A stretch of 64,000 bases of DNA, from positions 41,729 through 105,728 of the forward strand of contig CADBYT010000003.1 in NCBI GenBank assembly GCA_902798975.1, in the 5' to 3' direction. The position numbers were made by a program, and so were the translations under genes. Every line of letters starts with the position of its first letter. The stretch's first letter is position 1. Below, one piece after another: positions 59,027 to 64,000 of this stretch. The notes beneath the pieces are model-generated. The model was not told the origin of the DNA. It did no database searches and saw nothing but the letters and a program-made list of their open reading frames with translations. This DNA is from an uncultured Bacteroidia bacterium. GTDB taxonomy: Bacteria > Bacteroidota > Bacteroidia > Bacteroidales > UBA932.

Positions 59027-60271
59027 TCAGATTTTACGGAGGGCGACGCTGGCGTCATGGCCGCCGAAGCCCAGGGAATTGGATACGGCCACGCGGACCG
59101 GGCGCTTCACCGCTTCCAGCGGGGTATAGTCCAGGTCGCAGGCGGGATCGGGATGGATCAGGCCGATGGTGGGCGGGACGATCCCGTCGCGCAGGGCCAG
59201 GGCCGATGCCAGCAGCTCCACGGCGCCGGCGGCACCGATCATGTGGCCGGTCATTGACTTGGTGCTGCTGATCGCCGCGCGGTGCGCATCCGTCTCGCCG
59301 AGGGCGAGCTTGATGGCGGCCGTCTCGGCCGTGTCGTTGAGCTGCGTGCCCGTGCCGTGGGCGTTGATATAGAGCTCCTCGCCCGACTGGTAGCCGGACT
59401 GGACCAGCGCGTCGCGGATGGCCCTCGAAGCCGGCACGCCGTCCGGACGCGGCGCCGTGGCGTGGTGCGCGTCACAGTAGTTGCCGTAGCCCGTCACCTC
59501 CGCAAGGATGTTCGCCCCGCGTGCGCGGGCATGTTCATATTCTTCAAGAATGAGCATCGCGGCCCCTTCCGCCATCACGAAACCGCCGCGGTCCGCGCTG
59601 AAAGGCAGCGAGGCGCGCAACGGGTCTTCTGCATGCGTCAGGGCGTGTGCGCTGACGAATCCGCCGAAGGCGAGCGGGTTGAGCACGGCTTCCGTGCCGC
59701 CCGCGATGATTGCGTCGGCAAAGCCGAATCGGACCGCACGGAAGGCCTCTCCGACGGACTGCGTGCTGGATGCACACGCGGCTGCGGTGGTGAGGTTCGC
59801 GCCCTGGGCGCCATAGCGGATGGCGATGTTGCCCGCGGCGATGTTGCCGATCATCTTGGGGATGAATAGCGGGGAGATGCGGTCCTCACCCTCCTCCAGC
59901 AGCACGGTCGTCTGCTCGATGAAGGTCTGCATGCCGCCGATGCCGGTGCCCACATAGACGCCGAGCCGCTCGGGAGCGATGTTCGTGCCGGCTTCCAGGC
60001 CGCTCTCCTCCATCGCCTGCGCGGCCGCCGCCTGGGCGAACAGGCAGAAGCGGTCGTTGCGCTTGGTTTCCTTGACGCTCACGCCGTAGGCGGTCGCGTC
60101 GAAATCCTGGACCATGCCGGCCACCTTGACGGGCAGTTTCCATTCCCCCGCGAGGGGATAGGGACGGATGCCGCAGCGGCCCGCCTGCAAGGCGGACCAG
60201 AAGGCTGCGGTACCGTTTCCGACCGGCGATATAACGCCGGTCCCGGTTATCACTACTCTCCTTTCTTCCAT
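59027..60271 (-). CDS. fabF: Beta-ketoacyl-[acyl-carrier-protein] synthase II
   Basis: 414 residues. The active-site cysteine is in TTAAACASSTQSV, and the two histidines are in NAHGTGTQLND and GHMIGAAGAVE. FGFGGH-like SNSLGFGGHDASV closes the protein. It condenses malonyl-ACP with an acyl-ACP. Its ATG overlaps the stop of the acyl ligase by one base (TAATG). Confidence 0.94.
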   Translation of the reverse strand: MEERRVVITGTGVISPVGNGTAAFWSALQAGRCGIRPYPLAGEWKLPVKVAGMVQDFDATAYGVSVKETKRNDRFCLFAQAAAAQAMEESGLEAGTNIAPERLGVYVGTGIGGMQTFIEQTTVLLEEGEDRISPLFIPKMIGNIAAGNIAIRYGAQGANLTTAAACASSTQSVGEAFRAVRFGFADAIIAGGTEAVLNPLAFGGFVSAHALTHAEDPLRASLPFSADRGGFVMAEGAAMLILEEYEHARARGANILAEVTGYGNYCDAHHATAPRPDGVPASRAIRDALVQSGYQSGEELYINAHGTGTQLNDTAETAAIKLALGETDAHRAAISSTKSMTGHMIGAAGAVELLASALALRDGIVPPTIGLIHPDPACDLDYTPLEAVKRPVRVAVSNSLGFGGHDASVALRKI

Positions 60272-61923
60272 TATTTATACATAAAGCGGCGGATGCTGCC
60301 CTTCGGGGTCTTCGCGAACGGCTCGAAGCGGAGCTCGTAGTCGTTGACTGCGGAGTAGCCGGGCAGCTTGTTGTTCAGGGCGACCAGGTTCTGGCGCATC
60401 ACGGCGTCGAGGCCGTCGGCGCCAAGACCCGCCTTGTCGAGGGCATCCATGTTCGGCACGATCAGGGCCACGATCTTGTGCTCGCGCTGAAGCACGATGG
60501 ACTCGGCCACATAGGGCAACTCATTGAGAATCACCTCAATCTCCTCCGGATAGACATTCTGTCCGTTCTCCGCGAGTATCATATTCTTGCAGCGGCCCAG
60601 CAGGAAGACGTTGCGGTTCTCGTCCACGGTGCCGATGTCGCCGGTGCGGAACCAGCCGTCCTGCAGGACAGCGGCCGTAGCCTCGGGATTCTTATAGTAG
60701 CCCTTGAAGACGACATCGCCCTTGATGGACAACTCGCCGGCAATGTGCTGCGGGTCCGGGGAATCGATGCGGATTTCCATGATCTCGGGCAGGTATTCGC
60801 CGCAGGACTTCGGGATGTATTTGCCCACTTTGCCGTAGGACACGATCGGCGCGAGTTCCGTCAGGCCGTAGCCCGTGATGAACGGAACCTTGAGCTTGTA
60901 GACCAGCAGGGCCTCGACCTCGGACGGGATGGCGGAGCCGCCGGTGGCGAAGACTTCGATATTGCCGCCCATGGCGGCCATCAGCTTGTCGTGCAACATC
61001 TGGCAGAACTCCGGATTATTCTGATAATCAGTCAGTTTTGCCTTTCCTTCCGGGCTATTGATCTCAGCGCCGAGCACATATTCGGCGAATTTCACGAAGA
61101 TCAGCGGCACACCGTAGAAGATGCGCGGACGCACCTCCACGAGGGCCTCCTGGACATTCTTCGGAATCGGCGGCATGCCGAGCACCGTCACGTGCATGCC
61201 CATCGTCATCGGAATGACGACGTCGCAGGTCAGGCCGAAGCTGTGGGCGTGCGGCAGCAGGCTCAGGTAGTTCTCGCCCTCATGGAACGGGAAGCCCGGG
61301 CGGATGCCCTGCACGTTGGCCGTGTAGTTGCGATAGGTCAGCATCACACCCTTCGGGTTGCCGGTGGAGCCGGAGGTGTACAGGATGGCGCAGACCTCGT
61401 CGAGGTCGGGATGGATCACCTGGAAGTCGGCAGGCTGCATGCCGGCGGGATACTTCTCCGCCAGCAGCTGCGCTCCGGCAGCGTAGAGCTCACCCACACC
61501 GTTCCTGCTGGCGAGCACTTCGCCGGTCGCGGAATCGATGGCGCACAGGACTGCGGGCATCTGCTCGAAGTCCATCGCATCGAAGGTGCGCTTCTCCGTG
61601 TAGAGGATCTTACTGTCGGAATGGTTGACCAGCCGCAGGGTGTCGGCCGGGGTGAAGGCGTTATAGAGATGCACGGCCACGTAGCCCTTGCTGACCGCCG
61701 CCATGAAGACGGAGGCGCCCAGGGCGCAGCTCCTGGTGTTGATGGCCACCTTGTCGCCGGGCTTCAGGCCGGCTTTCTTCCAAATCAGGTCCAGGGTGTC
61801 GATCCGCTCCGCCAGTTCGCGGTAGGTGATCGTGGACTTCCGGAAATCGCTCAGCGCTGGACGGTCCCAACTGTTGCGGACGGCGCCTTCGAAAAGGCTG
61901 ATGAAGTTGTCGAGTTTGATCAT
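60271..61923 (-). CDS. AMP-dependent acyl-CoA/acyl-ACP synthetase
   Basis: 550 residues of the adenylate-forming (ANL) superfamily. The P-loop is YTSGSTGNPKGVML; the A5 motif is GYGLTELAPIVSYG; the hinge region GRCKNMILAENGQNVYPEEI follows; the C-terminal lysine is in KTPKGSIRRFMYK. It activates a fatty acid with ATP. Being first in an operon with fabF, fabZ and fabI suggests that a free fatty acid is loaded and then elongated; whether the acceptor is CoA or ACP is not readable. Confidence 0.88.
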   Translation of the reverse strand: MIKLDNFISLFEGAVRNSWDRPALSDFRKSTITYRELAERIDTLDLIWKKAGLKPGDKVAINTRSCALGASVFMAAVSKGYVAVHLYNAFTPADTLRLVNHSDSKILYTEKRTFDAMDFEQMPAVLCAIDSATGEVLASRNGVGELYAAGAQLLAEKYPAGMQPADFQVIHPDLDEVCAILYTSGSTGNPKGVMLTYRNYTANVQGIRPGFPFHEGENYLSLLPHAHSFGLTCDVVIPMTMGMHVTVLGMPPIPKNVQEALVEVRPRIFYGVPLIFVKFAEYVLGAEINSPEGKAKLTDYQNNPEFCQMLHDKLMAAMGGNIEVFATGGSAIPSEVEALLVYKLKVPFITGYGLTELAPIVSYGKVGKYIPKSCGEYLPEIMEIRIDSPDPQHIAGELSIKGDVVFKGYYKNPEATAAVLQDGWFRTGDIGTVDENRNVFLLGRCKNMILAENGQNVYPEEIEVILNELPYVAESIVLQREHKIVALIVPNMDALDKAGLGADGLDAVMRQNLVALNNKLPGYSAVNDYELRFEPFAKTPKGSIRRFMYK

Positions 61924-61952
61924 TTTCTCAGTTGTTTTTCAAAAACCGGCTG

Positions 61953-61960
61953 CGAAGATA
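61953..61960 (-). promoter_or_regulatory. Possible -7 element of the fatty-acid operon
   Basis: TATCTTCG on the minus strand, a one-base variant of TAnnTTTG, 29 bases before the ligase ATG. A run of A and a CCCG/CGGG hairpin lie beside it. No -33 TTG at the right distance. Confidence 0.35.
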
Positions 61961-62126
61961 CCCCGAAAAAAAACATCCGGGAAACGCAACGCGGACTTTG
62001 TGGTCAAATCCGCCGGCTCAGTGGGTAAAACCCGTCTGCGGGGGCGAAATCCGGATGCAAAGTTATATGCATACGCGCATCAAGACAAATAATAGGAACC
62101 AGCGGACAAAAAAAGTGACGAAACGA

Positions 62127-62156
62127 TTGTTTTGCGGAAAAAAGGCCTTATCTTTG
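62127..62156 (+). promoter_or_regulatory. Promoter of the LytTR-manC operon
   Basis: TTG at 62127-62129, a 19-base spacer and TATCTTTG at 62149-62156; leader of about 60 bases to the ATG at 62222. Confidence 0.7.
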
Positions 62157-62221
62157 GGACGAATTCAGGTGTTTGCAAGCTTCGTCCCTAAGCCTGGATC
62201 ACCGCAAAAATACGTTTGACT

Positions 62222-63025
62222 ATGAATTCCAGACTCCGTATCGGCAAGAGCTACAAGTCACAGCTGCTGTATGTTGTGCTGATTCCTGCATTCTTTGTCG
62301 GTTTCTGCTTCCTGTACAACCCTTTCGGCATGAAGGACTACTACCAGGTGGGCGGCATGGGCTTCGGGTTCCATTTCATCATCCTGGCCACCATCCTGAT
62401 GGCCATCCTGGCCCTCACCCGGCTGGTATTCAGCGCGCTCTACAAGCACATCCCCTTCAAATGGTGGCATTACACGATCTGGTGCGTCGGCGAGGTGTTC
62501 GTGTTCTCCTTCTTCATGGCCCTGTACACGACCCTGTTCTACAACGGACAGCTCAGCTACTTCGTCGTCCTGTCCACCTGCTTCAAGTTCGCGTACCTCA
62601 TCCTGATCTATCCGTACCTCTTCCTGACCCTCATCCAGATCATCCTCAACAAGGAAACGGACCTCAACGCCGGACCGGTCGAAACGCTCGTGAAGTTCTA
62701 CGACGAGCACAAGCGGCTCAAGCTCACCATCGACCCGGCCGCCGTCATCTGCATCCAGGCCGACGCCAACTACGTGATTATCCGCTATATGGACGCCGAT
62801 CGCGTCAAGGAGTTCATGCTCCGCGCCTCCATGAAGAGCGTGGAGAACACCGTCGCCCAGCACGGGCTGATCCGCTGCCACCGCTCCTACTTCGTCAACC
62901 CGAAGTTCGTCAAGCTCCTGAGCAAGAACAAGGAAGGCATGATCACGGCCGAGCTGCTGCACCCCGAGGTGCCGTCCATTCCCGTCAGCAAACAATTCTA
63001 CAAACAACTTTCAGAGCTTCTGTAA
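62222..63025 (+). CDS. Membrane-bound LytTR DNA-binding regulator
   Basis: 267 residues from the ATG at 62222. Four hydrophobic segments cover about 15-145 (LLYVVLIPAFFVGFCFLYNP; IILATILMAILALTRLVF). A C-terminal LytTR domain starts at about 165 (DPAAVICIQADANYVIIRYM; LIRCHRSYFVNPKFVKLL). There is no receiver domain, so the membrane part probably senses the signal itself. It lies four bases before manC and may regulate capsule or nucleotide-sugar genes; that is inference. Confidence 0.9.
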   Translation: MNSRLRIGKSYKSQLLYVVLIPAFFVGFCFLYNPFGMKDYYQVGGMGFGFHFIILATILMAILALTRLVFSALYKHIPFKWWHYTIWCVGEVFVFSFFMALYTTLFYNGQLSYFVVLSTCFKFAYLILIYPYLFLTLIQIILNKETDLNAGPVETLVKFYDEHKRLKLTIDPAAVICIQADANYVIIRYMDADRVKEFMLRASMKSVENTVAQHGLIRCHRSYFVNPKFVKLLSKNKEGMITAELLHPEVPSIPVSKQFYKQLSELL

Positions 63026-63029
63026 GTAT

Positions 63030-63890
63030 ATGAAAAACACCCACATAGTTATCATGGCGGGAGGGGTCGGCAGCCGGCTCTATCCCGTCAGCACACCCGA
63101 GCATCCCAAGCAGTTCCTCGACCTGCTCGACTGCGGAAAAACCCTCATCCAGCTGACCTACGAGCGCTTCCTGCAGGTCGATGCCCAGGCGCAGTTCTGG
63201 GTGGTCACCTCCGCGCGCTATACCCATTTCATCCGCGAGCAGCTGCCCGACATCCCGGAGGACCAGATCCTCGCCGAGCCGGAAGCCCGCAACACGGCCC
63301 CCTGCATCGCGTACGCCTGCTGGAAGATACGCCGCAAGGACCCGGACGCCAACATCGTCGTAACCCCGGCTGACGCCTTCGTGCCGGACTGCACGGCATT
63401 CGCCGCCACGATGCGCACCGCGCTCGACTTCACGGCCGGTCGCCACGCCATCGTGTGCGTGGGCATCCAGCCCGACTCCCCGCACACCGGCTACGGCTAC
63501 ATTCACGCCCCGGGCGCCGCGGACGGCATCGTCAAGGTCGAAGCGTTCAAGGAGAAACCGGCCCTCGAGGTGGCGGAACGGTACCTCGCCGACGGCGGCT
63601 ATTTCTGGAACGCCGGCATCTTCGTCTGGAACCTGGATACCATCGAGTCCGAGCTGCGCGCCCACGCCCCGCAGATTTGCGCCGTGATGGACGAACTCTC
63701 CCCCGCCCTGTGCACCCCGGCCGAGGAGAGCGAGCTCGCCCGCCTCTTCCCCACCTGCGAGAAGATCTCGATCGACTACGCCGTGATGGAGAAATCCGCC
63801 GAGGTCTACATGATTCCCGGCCGCTGGGCTTGGAGCGACCTGGGCAGTTTCGAGGCAATCGAGAAAATAACCGGAAAAAAGTTGAAATAA
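63030..63890 (+). CDS. manC: Mannose-1-phosphate guanylyltransferase, short form
   Basis: 286 residues; Bacteroidota relatives I know are about 350-360. The nucleotidyltransferase domain is intact: IVIMAGGVGSRLYPVSTPEH (GTP-binding), EPEARNTAPCIAYAC, VVTPADAFVPD (metal), FKEKPALEVAERYL and FWNAGIFVWN. The protein stops after GRWAWSDLGSFEAIEKITGK, where the C-terminal ~65 residues of the family would follow. It makes GDP-mannose from mannose-1-phosphate and GTP. The tRNA-Lys promoter begins two bases after its stop, so the truncation is real and not a frameshift in the window. Confidence 0.88.
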   Translation: MKNTHIVIMAGGVGSRLYPVSTPEHPKQFLDLLDCGKTLIQLTYERFLQVDAQAQFWVVTSARYTHFIREQLPDIPEDQILAEPEARNTAPCIAYACWKIRRKDPDANIVVTPADAFVPDCTAFAATMRTALDFTAGRHAIVCVGIQPDSPHTGYGYIHAPGAADGIVKVEAFKEKPALEVAERYLADGGYFWNAGIFVWNLDTIESELRAHAPQICAVMDELSPALCTPAEESELARLFPTCEKISIDYAVMEKSAEVYMIPGRWAWSDLGSFEAIEKITGKKLK

Positions 63891-63891
63891 A

Positions 63892-63923
63892 TTTGGAGAA
63901 TTGCAGAGAAAGGTATACCTTTG
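63892..63923 (+). promoter_or_regulatory. Promoter of tRNA-Lys
   Basis: -33 TTTG at 63892-63895, a 20-base spacer and -7 TACCTTTG at 63916-63923. Confidence 0.8.
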
Positions 63924-63939
63924 CAATCCCAAAACGGAG

Positions 63940-64000
63940 GACTCGTTAGCTCAGTTGGTAGAGCACAACACTTTTAATGTTGGGGTCTCGGGTTCGAGCC
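63940..64000 (+). tRNA. tRNA-Lys(UUU), 3' end cut by window
   Basis: Acceptor 5' strand GACTCGT, D-arm GCTC-AGTTGGTA-GAGC, anticodon stem CAACA/TGTTG around CTTTTAA with anticodon TTT, and the start of the T-arm (GGGTTCGAGCC). The 3' acceptor strand lies outside the window. Confidence 0.93.

Overview
The window reads as a chromosomal piece of a GC-rich member of the Bacteroidota, most likely order Bacteroidales. The evidence is a SusC/SusD pair, a hybrid two-component regulator, many promoters of the Bacteroidota type (-33 TTTG/TTG, spacer of 19-21, -7 TAnnTTTG), few recognisable Shine-Dalgarno sites, and Bacteroidales-type versions of S20, S1, RecR, MltG and RNase Z. The lineage inside the order cannot be fixed from the sequence; the high GC would suit Rikenellaceae- or UBA932-like groups. 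Both ends are cut: a TolC-like gene at base 1 and a tRNA-Lys at base 64000.

Bases 1-16.2 kb are mostly housekeeping. A TolC-like gene diverges from an AraC regulator. A leftward operon carries ruvX, def, a phosphohexomutase and a LysM/M23 peptidase. A rightward operon carries an M23 peptidase, dxr, rseP and a DUF4837 lipoprotein. Then come tRNA-Glu, rpsT and tRNA-Pro, followed by a membrane-anchored TPR/HTH regulator next to a TonB-like gene with paired direct repeats in front of its promoter. mltG and a two-domain alpha/beta hydrolase close this part.

Bases 16.2-41.9 kb form a polysaccharide or glycoside utilisation locus that is unusually rich in esterases. It has three GH3 enzymes, an alpha/beta-hydrolase lipoprotein, three CE1-type esterases with an N-terminal beta-sandwich domain, a CE1-type lipoprotein esterase, a type-B carboxylesterase, SusC, SusD, a SusE/F-position lipoprotein with a recent internal duplication, and a 1343-residue hybrid two-component sensor/regulator. 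No backbone-cleaving endo-glycanase is visible. Two of its promoters share a 38-bp upstream site at identical spacing, which suggests common control. A PIN toxin/antitoxin pair, a truncated esterase remnant and palindromic repeats are embedded in it.

Bases 41.9-54.6 kb hold housekeeping genes: a glucosaminidase with LysM, a shortened RNase Z, rpsA, recR, a membrane-protein/winged-helix/Ntn-hydrolase operon, a propeller lipoprotein behind mntP, corA, nadD, gmk and fba. gmk and fba diverge from back-to-back -7 elements inside a perfect 20-bp palindrome.

Bases 54.6-64 kb hold a GH2 beta-galactosidase, a fatty-acid cluster (AMP-dependent acyl ligase, FabF, FabZ, FabI), a membrane-bound LytTR regulator and a short mannose-1-phosphate guanylyltransferase. 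Functions are assigned from motifs read by eye; no database search was run.
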